Notes: generated by a model from the letters alone, not told the origin. A stretch of 40,802 nt of DNA from an uncultured bacterium (GCA_903844055.1 CAIMSF010000104.1:1-40802), one strand, 5' to 3'; shown: positions 15,430 to 24,487, counted from the first letter of the stretch. Numbers and translations: made by a program.

Positions 15430-16407
15430 TCACTCCTGGTCGAAGAAATCGGCGAACAATCCGTAGATGTAGTCCTCGACGTCGAACGCCTCGAGGTCGG
15501 TGATCTTCTCGCCGAGCCCGACGAAACTGATCGGAATGCCGAGTTCGTCGCGGATCGCGAGCACGATGCCGCCCTTGGCGGTGCCGTCGAGCTTGGTCAA
15601 TATGATGCCGGTGACTTTCGCCGCCTCGTTGAAGATCTTCGCCTGGCTGAGGCCGTTCTGGCCGGTCGTGGCGTCGATCACGAGATAGGTCTCGATCGGC
15701 ACGTTGGGCAGTTCGCGGCGGATCGTGCGGTCGATCTTCTCGAGCTCCTTCATCAGGTTGACCTTGTTCTGAAGCCTTCCGGCGGTGTCGACGAGAAGGA
15801 CGTCGTAGCCTTCCGACTTCGCGCGGCGGATCGCGTCGAAGACGACGGCCGAGGGGTCGGCCCCTTCGTTTTTGGCCACGACCGGACAGCCGACGCGTTC
15901 GCCCCAGATCTTCAATTGATCGATCGCGCCGGCGCGGAACGTGTCGGCCGCCGCGAGCAGGACCTTCTTGCCTTCGCTTTGGATGCGATATGCGAGTTTG
16001 CCGATCGAGGTCGTCTTGCCGGTGCCGTTCACGCCGACGACGAGGATGACCGTGAGGCCGCCTTCGACGTATTTGATGTTGGCATCGACGATCTGACCCT
16101 GCAGATAGAGTTCGAAGAGCTTGTCGACGATGACGTTTTCCAGGTCGCGCGGGACGGTGATCGCCCGCTTCTTCACCTCGGCCCTGAGCGCGGCGGTGAA
16201 CTTGACGACGGTGTCGACGCCAAGGTCGGCCATGATGAAGATCTCCTCGAGCCGGTCGAACAGGGCGTCGTCGACGGCCTTCGCGCCGTTGAGCGCGGCT
16301 TTCAGGTTGGCAAGCGAGCCGCCCCGCGTTTTCGCCATTCCGATCTTGTATTTCTGCTGCTTGAGCCGCCGTTCCCTGGTGCCGAACAGTTTCGCGAAAA
16401 TGCCCAT
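15430..16407 (-). CDS. ftsY: signal recognition particle receptor FtsY
   Basis: 325 aa, a short form lacking the long acidic A domain of E. coli FtsY, as usual in Firmicutes. NG-domain motifs: [14 protein letters not shown] (P-loop), [35 protein letters not shown], and the [15 protein letters not shown] close. FtsY docks the SRP-ribosome complex at the membrane. The ATG at 16407 has AGGTGA five bases upstream; an earlier in-frame start at 16464 lies upstream of the promoter and is excluded. Confidence 0.97.
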   Translation of the reverse strand: MGIFAKLFGTRERRLKQQKYKIGMAKTRGGSLANLKAALNGAKAVDDALFDRLEEIFIMADLGVDTVVKFTAALRAEVKKRAITVPRDLENVIVDKLFELYLQGQIVDANIKYVEGGLTVILVVGVNGTGKTTSIGKLAYRIQSEGKKVLLAAADTFRAGAIDQLKIWGERVGCPVVAKNEGADPSAVVFDAIRRAKSEGYDVLLVDTAGRLQNKVNLMKELEKIDRTIRRELPNVPIETYLVIDATTGQNGLSQAKIFNEAAKVTGIILTKLDGTAKGGIVLAIRDELGIPISFVGLGEKITDLEAFDVEDYIYGLFADFFDQE

Positions 16408-16432
16408 TTCGATCACCTGCCTTTGCAGAAAC

Positions 16433-16441
16433 ATTATATCA
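16433..16441 (-). promoter_or_regulatory. extended -10 promoter for ftsY-ylxM-ffh
   Basis: TGATATAAT on the minus strand, an extended -10 element. I find no good -35 at 16-18 bases upstream, which fits an extended -10 promoter. It overlaps the A/T-rich tail region beyond the topA terminator. Confidence 0.6.
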
Positions 16442-16470
16442 TAATGCTTTCGATTTTCCTCCAAAACGGC

Positions 16471-16501
16471 ATAAAAGAAATCCGCCCGGCAAGGGGCGGA
16501 T
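16471..16501 (-). terminator. terminator after topA
   Basis: ATCCGCCC / GGGCGGAT, eight pairs around a six-base loop (16480-16501), followed by TTCTTTTAT on the minus strand. Confidence 0.82.
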
Positions 16502-16512
16502 CGGATCAGGCG

Positions 16513-18600
16513 TCATTTGTTCTCGATGAATCCGCACTTGTCCTGGTCGATGCAGCGGATCGTCGCATCCTCGTCCATCACGAGCGGCTTGCCGCAGCGC
16601 GGGCACGGACGGTCGACGGCCTTGAACGGCGCGACGAAACGGCACTTCGGGAAATTGCCGCAGGCGAAGAACTTGTTGCCCTTGTTGGGTCCCTTCGAGG
16701 CGGTTCGGATGACGAGGGTGCCCTTGTGGCATTTCGGGCACCTGACATGCGTGTCCTCCGCCTTCTCCTTCGGCGCGCCGGTCTGCGGACGCGGTTTCAC
16801 ATACTTGCAGCGCGGGTAGTCGCCGCATCCTTCGAACTCGCCGTAGCGGCTTCTGCGGAACACCATCGGAGATCCGCACGTCGGGCATTTCTCGCCCGTT
16901 TCGCGGGGTGCGAGCTTGTCCATGTTTATTCGCGCGTTTTCATAGAGCGGTTCGAAGAAGGCGTAGAAATCGCGGATCACGCCGAGTTGGCCGGCCTGTC
17001 CATCGGCGATCTTGTCGAGCACGTTCTCCATGTCGCGGGTATAGGTCGCGCCGATGAACTCGTGGAAGTAGAGGTCGAGCTGGTCGATCGTGATCTTGCC
17101 CTGGTCGGTCGGCACGAACTTCTTGTCGACGAGCGTGACGTACTTGCGATCCTTGAGCGTCGTGATCGTCTGGGCATAGGTCGACGGGCGGCCGATGCCG
17201 AGGTCTTCCATCTCCTTGATCAGGCGCGCTTCGTTGTAGCGCTGCGGCGGTTGCGTGAAGCACTGCTTGGCGGTGACGGAATCCGGCGAAAGCGAGTCGC
17301 CCGGGAGGCATTCGGGCAATTGCCCGGCGTTCTCGTCGGTTTCCGTCTCGAACTTGCCGTATAGTTTGAGGTAGCCGTCGAAGACCTGTTTCGTCGATAC
17401 GGCCTTGAACAGACCGGGACCGGCGTCGAGGAGGAGCGTTTCGACTTCCACGACGGTCGGCTTCATGAGCGAGGCGACGGCGCGGGCATAGATCATCTGG
17501 TAGAGACTGTACTCGTCCTTGGACAGCCACTGCCGGATGCTTTCGGGCGTCCGGAAGGGATCGGTCGGCCGGATCGCCTCGTGGGCATCCTGGACGTTGC
17601 TTTTGGCGGCCGCCTTGCGGAGGTTGCCAAGATAGTTCTTCCCGAAGGTCGCGGCGATGTATTCGCCCGCACGTTCGACGAAATAGTCGGACAGGCGGAT
17701 CGAGTCGGTGCGCATGTAGCTGATCAGACCGACGCTCTCGGCGCCGAGTTCGATGCCCTCGTAGAGCCGCTGGGCGATCTGCATGGTCTTGGCGGACGTG
17801 AAACCGAGCCGGTTCGAAGCGTCCTGCTGGAGGGTCGAGGTGATGAACGGCGGCTTCGAATCGACGTTCTTGCGGCGGACGTCGCGCGACTCGACCGAAA
17901 AGACGCGGGACAACGATGCGATCGCGCGCTCCGCGGCCTCGCCGGATTCGAGCTTCACGTTCTTCCCGTTCAGCTTCGACAGCTGGGCGGTGAAGGTCGG
18001 GAACTTGGCGTAGACTTCGTAGTATTCTTCGGCGACGAACGCGGCGACGAGCTTCTCGCGGTCGACGATCAATTTCAGCGCGGCGCTTTGGACGCGGCCG
18101 GCCGATTTCGACTTGATCTTGCTCTGCAGCAGCTTCGACAGCTTGAAGCCGATGATCCGGTCGACGATGCGGCGCGTCTCCTGCGAGGACACGAGATGCT
18201 CGTCGATGTCGGTCGGATGATCGAACGCTTCGAGGATCGCCGGCTTCGTGATTTCGTTGAAGATCACGCGCTTGACCGGCTTGTTCTTCGTGTCGATGAC
18301 GGAGAGCAGATGCCAGCTGATCGCTTCCCCTTCGCGGTCGGGGTCGGTGGCGAGATAGATTTCCTTGGCCGCACGGCTCGCGTCATAGAGTTCCTTGACG
18401 ACGGCCTTCTTCTCGGGAATCACTTCGTATTCGGGTTTGAAATCGTGTTCGACGTCGACGCCGAGACCGCCGGCGCCCTTGATCGCAAGGTCGCGGACGT
18501 GTCCCTTCGAGGACCGGACGCTGTAGTCGCGTCCCAGATATTGTTCGATCGTTTTCGATTTGCTCGGCGATTCGACGATCACAAGTTTGTCAGCCATCAT
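16513..18600 (-). CDS. topA: DNA topoisomerase I
   Basis: 695 aa, full length. It relaxes negative supercoils through a 5'-phosphotyrosine bond. TOPRIM domain: KLVIVESPSKSKTIEQYLG to YLATDPDREGEAISWHL. The active-site Tyr is in LISYMRTDSIRLSD, preceded by RVQSAALKLIVDRE. Three C-terminal C4 zinc ribbons follow (CPTCGSP...CGDYPRC, CPKCHKG...CGNFPKC, CPRCGKP...CIDQDKCG). Two adjacent ATG codons (18600 and 18597) share a GGGGTA ribosome site; the second has better spacing. Own promoter and terminator, so monocistronic. Confidence 0.97.
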   Translation of the reverse strand: MMADKLVIVESPSKSKTIEQYLGRDYSVRSSKGHVRDLAIKGAGGLGVDVEHDFKPEYEVIPEKKAVVKELYDASRAAKEIYLATDPDREGEAISWHLLSVIDTKNKPVKRVIFNEITKPAILEAFDHPTDIDEHLVSSQETRRIVDRIIGFKLSKLLQSKIKSKSAGRVQSAALKLIVDREKLVAAFVAEEYYEVYAKFPTFTAQLSKLNGKNVKLESGEAAERAIASLSRVFSVESRDVRRKNVDSKPPFITSTLQQDASNRLGFTSAKTMQIAQRLYEGIELGAESVGLISYMRTDSIRLSDYFVERAGEYIAATFGKNYLGNLRKAAAKSNVQDAHEAIRPTDPFRTPESIRQWLSKDEYSLYQMIYARAVASLMKPTVVEVETLLLDAGPGLFKAVSTKQVFDGYLKLYGKFETETDENAGQLPECLPGDSLSPDSVTAKQCFTQPPQRYNEARLIKEMEDLGIGRPSTYAQTITTLKDRKYVTLVDKKFVPTDQGKITIDQLDLYFHEFIGATYTRDMENVLDKIADGQAGQLGVIRDFYAFFEPLYENARINMDKLAPRETGEKCPTCGSPMVFRRSRYGEFEGCGDYPRCKYVKPRPQTGAPKEKAEDTHVRCPKCHKGTLVIRTASKGPNKGNKFFACGNFPKCRFVAPFKAVDRPCPRCGKPLVMDEDATIRCIDQDKCGFIENK

Positions 18601-18623
18601 GGATTACCCCGTTTCAATACATT

Positions 18624-18652
18624 ACTATACCCTCATCGTGTGAGGATGTCAA
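18624..18652 (-). promoter_or_regulatory. promoter for topA with a palindrome in the spacer
   Basis: A perfect -35 TTGACA (18647-18652), 17-base spacer, -10 TATAGT (18624-18629) on the minus strand. The spacer contains the inverted repeat CCTCA-CACGA-TGAGG, which could be an operator or affect spacer geometry. Confidence 0.82.
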
Positions 18653-18665
18653 CCAAAATAAATTG

Positions 18666-18703
18666 AAAAAAAACACGACATTCATCCATTGACGATGAAT
18701 GTC
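18666..18703 (-). terminator. terminator overlapping the end of prmC
   Basis: GACATTCATC / GATGAATGTC, ten pairs with a seven-base loop (18677-18703), then GTG and eight T residues. The stem includes the last codons and stop codon of prmC. Confidence 0.85.
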
Positions 18704-19533
18704 ATGCGATCCCGTCCCTGCAGGTCCGCGAGCGTGTATACGCGTGCGGAAGGAAAATGGAAGAGCGCGATCTTCCTCAGTTCGGCCGCTTTGTCGTATC
18801 CGTGCTCGAAGGCCAGAAACGACTTCGGCTTCAGGATCGCACCGGCGCCGGCGAGGATGATGCGGTAGAACTTGAGGCCGTCGTCGCCGCCGTATAGGGC
18901 GACGTCGGGCTCATGGCCGGCGATCACCGCAGCGAGTTCTTCGCCCGCCGGAATGTATGGCGGATTCGAGACGAGGATGTCGAATTTGCGTCCCTGGAGC
19001 GGCGCCAGCATGTCCCCGGCGAAGAACGATACCTTAGCCCCGATCGCGGCGGCGTTTTCCTTCGCGACCGCGAGGGCGGCCTCGCTGATGTCGGTCGCAC
19101 TGACGTTGAACTGAGGTTCCTCCATCGCAAGCGCGATCGCCAGGCATCCCGAACCGGTGCCGACGTCGACGAGGTCGACAGGCGCCTTTCCGAAGGTTTC
19201 GTCGTATTGGACGAGGACGTTGGCGACGAGTTCCTCGGTTTCGAAACGCGGGATCAGGACGCGGTCGTCGACGAGGAAGCGGTAGCCGTAGAACCAGACG
19301 TGGCCGACCAAGTACTGGACCGGCACGTGCTCTTCGACGTGGCGCCTTACGGCGGTTTCAAACGCGAGGCGGTTTTCCTCCGGCATCGTGCGGTCGAGCG
19401 AGGTATAGAGTTCGGTGGGGGTGAGATCGGCGAAATGGAGCAAGAGCAGCTTCATCGCCGAAGCTTCGACGCGGTTCTGATGCGCTTTCCGCTCGGCGCT
19501 CCTGAGGATTTCCTGGTAGGTCGCCAAGGTCAC
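18682..19533 (-). CDS. prmC: peptide chain release factor N5-glutamine methyltransferase
   Basis: 283 aa. It methylates the Gln of the GGQ motif in release factors using S-adenosylmethionine; its substrate RF1 is encoded just upstream. Visible features: N-terminal helical domain, PVQYLVGHVWFYG, RVLIPRFETEELV, the SAM loop DVGTGSGCLAIALA, and the catalytic NPPYIP. It starts with GTG at 19533, overlapping the prfA stop codon by four bases, so prfA-prmC are translationally coupled, as is usual. Confidence 0.96.
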   Translation of the reverse strand: MTLATYQEILRSAERKAHQNRVEASAMKLLLLHFADLTPTELYTSLDRTMPEENRLAFETAVRRHVEEHVPVQYLVGHVWFYGYRFLVDDRVLIPRFETEELVANVLVQYDETFGKAPVDLVDVGTGSGCLAIALAMEEPQFNVSATDISEAALAVAKENAAAIGAKVSFFAGDMLAPLQGRKFDILVSNPPYIPAGEELAAVIAGHEPDVALYGGDDGLKFYRIILAGAGAILKPKSFLAFEHGYDKAAELRKIALFHFPSARVYTLADLQGRDRMTFIVNG

Positions 19534-20600
19534 TCCTCCGTCTTTTGGAGCTTGCGGCGCTCTTCTTCCGCAAGCAGCGCCTCGATCACGGGATCGAGCT
19601 TGCCTTCCATGACGCGGTCGAGCTGCTGGATCGTGAAGTTGATGCGGTGGTCGGTGACGCGGTTCTGCGGGTAATTGTAGGTGCGGACCTTCTCGGCGCG
19701 GTCGCCCGTGCCGATCTTGCTCTTGCGCTCCTCGCCTTCCTTCGCGAGTTTCTCCTGCAGGGCGATGTCGAAGAGGCGCGACCGCAGGATCCGAAACGCC
19801 GACGCCTTGTTCTCATGCTGGCTCTTGCCGTCCTGGCACTGGACGATCAGTCCGGTCGGCATGTACGTCAGGCGGACCGCCGACTTGGTCGTGTTGACGG
19901 ACTGGCCGCCGGGACCCGAGGAACAGAAGGTGTCGACGCGCACGTCAGCCGGGTCGATGTCGAAATCGAATTCCTCGGCTTCGGGGAGGACGAGCACGGT
20001 CGCGGTCGACGTATGGATCCGGCCGGCCGCCTCCGTGGCGGGGACGCGCTGGACGCGGTGCACGCCCGACTCGAATTTGAGCGACGCGTAGACGGACTCC
20101 CCGCTCACCATGAATTCGATCTGCGAGTAGCCGCCGGCTTCGGAGGGTTCGGCGTTCAGGACTTCGACCTTCCAGCCCTTCGCTTCGGCGAACTTGACGT
20201 ACATCCGGAAGAGGTCGCCGGCGAAGATGTTCGCCTCGTCGCCGCCCGCCGCGCCGCGGATCTCGACGATCACGTTCTTCTCGTCGGCCGGATCCTTGGG
20301 GATCAACAGCGTCTTCAGCTTCTCTTCGTGGACGGCGACCTTCGGCAGGGCTACGGCGAGTTCGGACTCCGCCATCGCGCGGATGTCGGGGTCGTCGTCA
20401 TCCCGCATCCGTTGGAGCCCGTCGATCTCGTCGAGCAGTTCGCGGTAGCTCCGATAGGCGACGACGATCTTCTCGAGGGCGCGCTGTTCCTTCGCGAGCG
20501 TCGTCCGCCGTTTCAGGTCGGCCGCCACCGCGGGATCGTTCAAAAGCTCGCCGATGGCGAGATAGCGTTGTTCGAGTTGTTCGAGACGTTCATGGATCAT
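19530..20600 (-). CDS. prfA: peptide chain release factor 1
   Basis: 356 aa, normal. RF1 ends translation at UAA and UAG. The codon-recognition loop contains RVPATEAAGRIHTS (PAT tripeptide, the RF1 type) and the peptidyl-transferase loop is SGPGGQSVNTTKSAVRL with the GGQ motif. The AAGGGAGATG site lies before the ATG. Because many genes here end in TGA, an RF2 gene must exist elsewhere. No promoter is clear in the 57 bases upstream, so it may partly depend on read-through from dnaB. Confidence 0.97.
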   Translation of the reverse strand: MIHERLEQLEQRYLAIGELLNDPAVAADLKRRTTLAKEQRALEKIVVAYRSYRELLDEIDGLQRMRDDDDPDIRAMAESELAVALPKVAVHEEKLKTLLIPKDPADEKNVIVEIRGAAGGDEANIFAGDLFRMYVKFAEAKGWKVEVLNAEPSEAGGYSQIEFMVSGESVYASLKFESGVHRVQRVPATEAAGRIHTSTATVLVLPEAEEFDFDIDPADVRVDTFCSSGPGGQSVNTTKSAVRLTYMPTGLIVQCQDGKSQHENKASAFRILRSRLFDIALQEKLAKEGEERKSKIGTGDRAEKVRTYNYPQNRVTDHRINFTIQQLDRVMEGKLDPVIEALLAEEERRKLQKTEE

Positions 20601-20638
20601 GCGGATTCATCTCCCTTGCCGAAAGCGGCGCGTTTCAA

Positions 20639-20677
20639 AGAAAAAACAGTCGGGACCTTAGTCCAGTTTCGACTGTT
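20639..20677 (-). terminator. terminator overlapping the end of dnaB
   Basis: An outer stem AACAGTCG / CGACTGTT (20645-20677) encloses an inner GGAC-TAAG-GTCC that contains the dnaB stop codon, followed by TTTTCTTTG. Read-through would feed prfA. Confidence 0.72.
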
Positions 20678-22019
20678 CTCTCGCGTAGGCTTCGGCGGAC
20701 GTTTGGCTCATGTTGCTGAAGGTGGACATGTTGCGGTTGAACAGGAGCTGGAAATCGCCGATCGTACCGGAACGGTTCTTGGCGATCGAGATGTCGACGA
20801 CGTTCTTCTTCGTCGACTCTTCCTTCGTATAGTAATCGTCGCGGTACAGGAACATGACGATGTCGGCGTCCTGTTCGATCGATCCGGATTCGCGGAGGTC
20901 GGCCATGACGGGGTGCTTGTCGGGACGGTTTTCGACGTTGCGCGACAGCTGCGAAAGGGCGACGACCGGAACTTTCAACTCACGGGCGACTTCCTTCAGG
21001 ACGCGGCTGATTTCGGAGACTTCCTGGACGCGGTTGCCCTGGTTGGCGTTGGAACCGGAAAGCAATTGCAGGTAGTCGACGACGACGAGGTCGAGCTTGT
21101 CTTCGGCCGAGAGCTTGCGGCACTTGCTTCGCAAGTCGGTGACCTTGACCGTGCCCGAGTCGTCGAAGAAGAAATTGAGGTCGGCGAGCGAGGAGACGGC
21201 GAACTGGAGTTTCTCCCATTCCTGCGTGGTCAGGTTGCCCTGGCGCAGCTTGAAGTTGTCGACCTGCGCCTGGCATGAAAGCAGACGCATGACGAGCTGG
21301 TCGACGCCCATTTCGAGCGAGAAGAAGGCGACGTGCGGATGGCCTTCCTGTTTCGCCACGTTCAGGGCGAGGTTCAGGGCGAACGCGGTCTTGCCCATCG
21401 ACGGACGGGCCGCGATGATGAGCAGGTCGGATTTCTGGAGGCCGAGCGTGTACCGGTTGAACTCGTGATAGCGGGTGTCGAGTCCGGTGACGGTGGATTT
21501 GATCTGGGACTGCTCGGCGATCTTGCCCATCAGGATGTTGGCGACCTCGCCGACGCTCTTGAAGTCGGTGGTGCGCTTTTCCTTCGTGATGTTGATGACG
21601 GTCTGTTCGACGTCATCGATGAAATCGGGAGCGTTGTCGACCGCATAGGACTGCTCGATGATGCCGCGGCAGGCGTCCTGGATCTTCCGGAGGATCGACT
21701 TGTCCTTCACGATGTTGATATAGTTGATCAGGTTGGAGGACGACGGCACGGCTTCGACGAGACCGACCACATATTCCACGCCGCCCGCCTTGGCGAGCAG
21801 GTTCTTGCTTTCGAGGCGGTCTTTCAGGGTCGTGTAGTCGATCGCCACGTGCTCCTGGAAGAGCTCCTTCATCGTCTGGAAGATGACGCGGTGGACCGGC
21901 GAATAGAAGTCGTCGTCGTTCAGTTTGTCCACGATCGCCTTGAGCGACGACTGTTCGAAGAAGACGGATCCGAGGACTGCCTGTTCGGCTTCGATGTTCT
22001 GGGGAATTTTCTGTTCCAT
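20658..22019 (-). CDS. dnaB: replicative DNA helicase
   Basis: 453 aa, typical (called DnaC in B. subtilis). The hexameric 5'-3' helicase unwinds DNA at the fork. N-terminal domain begins PQNIEAEQAVLGSVF; the RecA-like domain has Walker A ARPSMGKTAFALNLA, FSLEM, LVVVDYLQLLSG (Walker B), and SQLSRNVENRPDKHPVMADL followed by the ESGSIEQDADIVMFLYR segment. No intein. It lies 26 bases downstream of the L9 coding region, giving the gdpP-rplI-dnaB order known from Firmicutes. Confidence 0.97.
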   Translation of the reverse strand: MEQKIPQNIEAEQAVLGSVFFEQSSLKAIVDKLNDDDFYSPVHRVIFQTMKELFQEHVAIDYTTLKDRLESKNLLAKAGGVEYVVGLVEAVPSSSNLINYINIVKDKSILRKIQDACRGIIEQSYAVDNAPDFIDDVEQTVINITKEKRTTDFKSVGEVANILMGKIAEQSQIKSTVTGLDTRYHEFNRYTLGLQKSDLLIIAARPSMGKTAFALNLALNVAKQEGHPHVAFFSLEMGVDQLVMRLLSCQAQVDNFKLRQGNLTTQEWEKLQFAVSSLADLNFFFDDSGTVKVTDLRSKCRKLSAEDKLDLVVVDYLQLLSGSNANQGNRVQEVSEISRVLKEVARELKVPVVALSQLSRNVENRPDKHPVMADLRESGSIEQDADIVMFLYRDDYYTKEESTKKNVVDISIAKNRSGTIGDFQLLFNRNMSTFSNMSQTSAEAYAREQSKLD

Positions 22020-22045
22020 GCTGTCCCTCCTTCCGCGTATGGGAT

Positions 22046-22492
22046 TTACTTCTCTTCGATGATTTGCAGGCTGATTTCGCCGAGGACGTCCTTGTGCAGG
22101 CGGATCGGGACCTTGTACACCCCGAGGGAGTGGATGTTGTCTTCGAGCATGATCTTGCGCTTGTCGATGTCGAGGTTGTACAGGCGCTTGTATTCTTCCG
22201 CGATCTGCTTCGTGTTGACGGCGCCGAAGAGCTTGCCGGACTCGCCGGCCTTGACGTACAGCTTGATCGGCTTGTCTTCGATCTCGGCCTTCAGTTTCTT
22301 TGCGTTTTCGAATTCGGCCTCGGCTTCGCGTTCGGTTTTGACGCGGGCGTCCTCAAGCGACTTGATGTTTGAGGCGGAGGCTTCGATCGCCTGCTTGGAC
22401 GTCAACAGGTAGTTCCCGTATCCGTTGGCGACCTCGATGACGTCGCCCTTCTTGCCTCTGCCCTTGACGTCCTTGATGAGAATGACCTTCAT
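22046..22492 (-). CDS. rplI: ribosomal protein L9, probably also made alone by internal initiation
   Basis: 148 aa from the internal ATG at 22492, the exact length of ordinary L9. N-terminal RNA-binding domain MKVILIKDVKGRGKKGDVIE, NGYGNYLLTSKQAI, a long helix, and a C-terminal domain. A perfect AAGGAGG at 22501-22507 sits eight bases before this ATG, inside the gdpP frame (encoding IKEEQN). Free L9 therefore can be translated from the same message, while read-through ribosomes make the membrane-bound fusion. How much of each is made is not known from sequence. Confidence 0.85.
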   Translation of the reverse strand: MKVILIKDVKGRGKKGDVIEVANGYGNYLLTSKQAIEASASNIKSLEDARVKTEREAEAEFENAKKLKAEIEDKPIKLYVKAGESGKLFGAVNTKQIAEEYKRLYNLDIDKRKIMLEDNIHSLGVYKVPIRLHKDVLGEISLQIIEEK

Positions 22493-24487
22493 GTTCTGTT
22501 CCTCCTTGATTGACGTCATGAGGATCGATTCGATCTTCGCGACGATTTCGGCGATGTTCCCGCCTTGGATCTGGGTTGCGGCGTTGTTGAGGTGGCCGCC
22601 GCCGCCGAATTGTTCCATGACGACCTGCACGTTGAACTTGTCGATCGAACGGGCGGATACGCCGATCAGGTCGCCGCCGAGATTGCCGATGGCGAACGAG
22701 GCGACGATGTTGTCGATCTCGAGCAGTTCGTCGGCCGTCTTCGCGAGCTGGACGCGGTCGGTCTTGGTCTCGTTGGGCAAAGCCGCGATCGCGTATTGGT
22801 TGGCGATGATCTGCGCCGAGTTGACGAGATTCGACTTGGTCTTGATGTCGTCAAGCGACTCGCGCAGGATCAGCCGGGCCTTGAACGGGTCGGCGCCGGA
22901 GCGCTTGAGCATCGCGGCCGCTTCGAAGGTGCGGACGCCCGTGCGGTAGGTGAAGTTGTTGGTGTCGATCATCATCCCGGCGAGCATGACGGTGGCTTCG
23001 AACGGGTCGATGTCGATGTCGTAGTTGTACAGCTCCAGCAGTTCCGTGACGAGCTCGACGGAAGAGGAGGCGTACGGTTCGACGTAGTTCAGGGCGACCT
23101 CGGCGAGCAGGTTGTCGACGCGGCGGTGATGGTCGATGATGACGATGTTCTTCGTCTTGTCGAACAGCTTCGGTTCCAAGGTCTGGGTCGGGCTGTGGTG
23201 GTCGACGACGATCAAAAGGCTGGTCGGCCCGACCTCGTCGAGCGCATCGCGGACGTCGATGATATACTCGAGCAGCCTGACGTACTCGCGGTTCAGCATG
23301 TTGATGACCTTGGCGCAAGTCTGGTCGATCGCATCGAAATCGAGCACGATACGGGCGTATTTACCCTGCGCGATCGCCATGTGGAGCATGCCGATGGAAG
23401 CGCCGAACGCGTCGATGTCGGTCGATCGGTGCGGGATGATGTAGGTTTTTTCGCTCTTTCCGATCAAGTCGGAGACGACGCGGGAGTTGATCTTCGCGGT
23501 GATCTTGGTGCGTTTCTCGATCGTGTTGGATTTGCCGCCGTAGAACTTGAGCGCCTGGTTCTGCAGGTTGACGACGACTTGGTCGCCGCCTCGTCCGAGC
23601 GCGAGTTTCAGGGCCTCTTCGGCGAGCGCGCCGAGTTGGTCGCGCGGAATGTCATAGCAGGCGATACCGACCGACATCGTGACGCGGACCTCGTTCTGGT
23701 TGGAGAGGTCGCCGATGGTGTCGAGGATCGAGAACTCCTCCTTGATCATGCCGTCGAGTTGCTTGCGGTTCATGAAGATGATCGATTTTTCCGGACGCAG
23801 ATTCAAAAAATACGCGTCGTACTTGCGGCACCAGTTGTCGATCGCGCCGAGATACTTGCCCTGCAGGTTGGTCTTGACCTGAAGGTCGAGATGCGCGGTG
23901 GCCTCGTCGAGATTGTCGAGGTTGATGACGCCGACGGCGTCCTGGTTGTCGCGCAGCCGCTGCTTGATCTCCTCGCGCTCGGTGACTTCGAACATGTAGA
24001 GGCAGTTGTTCTTCGGATAATGGATGAATTCGATTTTCTTGCCGTAGACATCGAGCGAGAACTTGCCCTCGCGCTTCTGGACCATGCTGCTCAGTCCCTC
24101 GTGGACGAATGACAGCTTCCGTTCGACGAGGATGTTCGAGAAGAACTCCTTGGCGGCGGTATTGGCCCAGACGATCGTCTGGTTTTCATCATAGATGACC
24201 ATGCCGACGGGCAGATAGGAGAGGGCGATGTCCTCGCTGTTGCGCAGCCGTTTGGAAAGCAGGTTGGCTTCGCGGACCTTGACTTCGAGGTTTCGGATCA
24301 CTCCGATGTGCTTCTTCCCCTTGGCGAGGCCGACGATGATGTTGATCGCCAGGGCGACGACGAACAGGCCGAACAATCCAAGATAGATCAGATTGTCCAG
24401 GGTCCAGAGATAATAAAAACCGGCGGCGATGCCCGCAATCAGCAGGATGAGCGGCACAACGGATGCGAGAATCGGGTGTTTCTTCAT
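22046..24487 (-). CDS. gdpP: in-frame fusion: c-di-AMP phosphodiesterase GdpP plus ribosomal protein L9
   Basis: 813 codons from the ATG at 24487 with no stop between the two genes. Residues 1-665 are a full GdpP: two membrane spans (about 10-55), a PAS domain (about 88-170), a degenerate GGDEF domain (about 180-320; family landmark GRGGDQVVV), then DHH (HRSTDIDAFGAS at 353, VVDHH at 429, IIDHH at 452) and DHHA1 (FGGGGHLNNAATQ). It hydrolyses c-di-AMP to pApA. Residues 666-813 are a complete L9. The start follows AAGGGGG at nine bases; an ATG ten codons upstream lies before that site. In Firmicutes the two genes are adjacent but separate. Confidence 0.92.
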   Translation of the reverse strand: MKKHPILASVVPLILLIAGIAAGFYYLWTLDNLIYLGLFGLFVVALAINIIVGLAKGKKHIGVIRNLEVKVREANLLSKRLRNSEDIALSYLPVGMVIYDENQTIVWANTAAKEFFSNILVERKLSFVHEGLSSMVQKREGKFSLDVYGKKIEFIHYPKNNCLYMFEVTEREEIKQRLRDNQDAVGVINLDNLDEATAHLDLQVKTNLQGKYLGAIDNWCRKYDAYFLNLRPEKSIIFMNRKQLDGMIKEEFSILDTIGDLSNQNEVRVTMSVGIACYDIPRDQLGALAEEALKLALGRGGDQVVVNLQNQALKFYGGKSNTIEKRTKITAKINSRVVSDLIGKSEKTYIIPHRSTDIDAFGASIGMLHMAIAQGKYARIVLDFDAIDQTCAKVINMLNREYVRLLEYIIDVRDALDEVGPTSLLIVVDHHSPTQTLEPKLFDKTKNIVIIDHHRRVDNLLAEVALNYVEPYASSSVELVTELLELYNYDIDIDPFEATVMLAGMMIDTNNFTYRTGVRTFEAAAMLKRSGADPFKARLILRESLDDIKTKSNLVNSAQIIANQYAIAALPNETKTDRVQLAKTADELLEIDNIVASFAIGNLGGDLIGVSARSIDKFNVQVVMEQFGGGGHLNNAATQIQGGNIAEIVAKIESILMTSIKEEQNMKVILIKDVKGRGKKGDVIEVANGYGNYLLTSKQAIEASASNIKSLEDARVKTEREAEAEFENAKKLKAEIEDKPIKLYVKAGESGKLFGAVNTKQIAEEYKRLYNLDIDKRKIMLEDNIHSLGVYKVPIRLHKDVLGEISLQIIEEK

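Noticed and set aside
22493-22520. Assembly frameshift joining gdpP to rplI
   Set aside because: Both halves are full length, the junction residues read smoothly and the internal ribosome site is intact, so I treat it as real, while noting reads should be checked.
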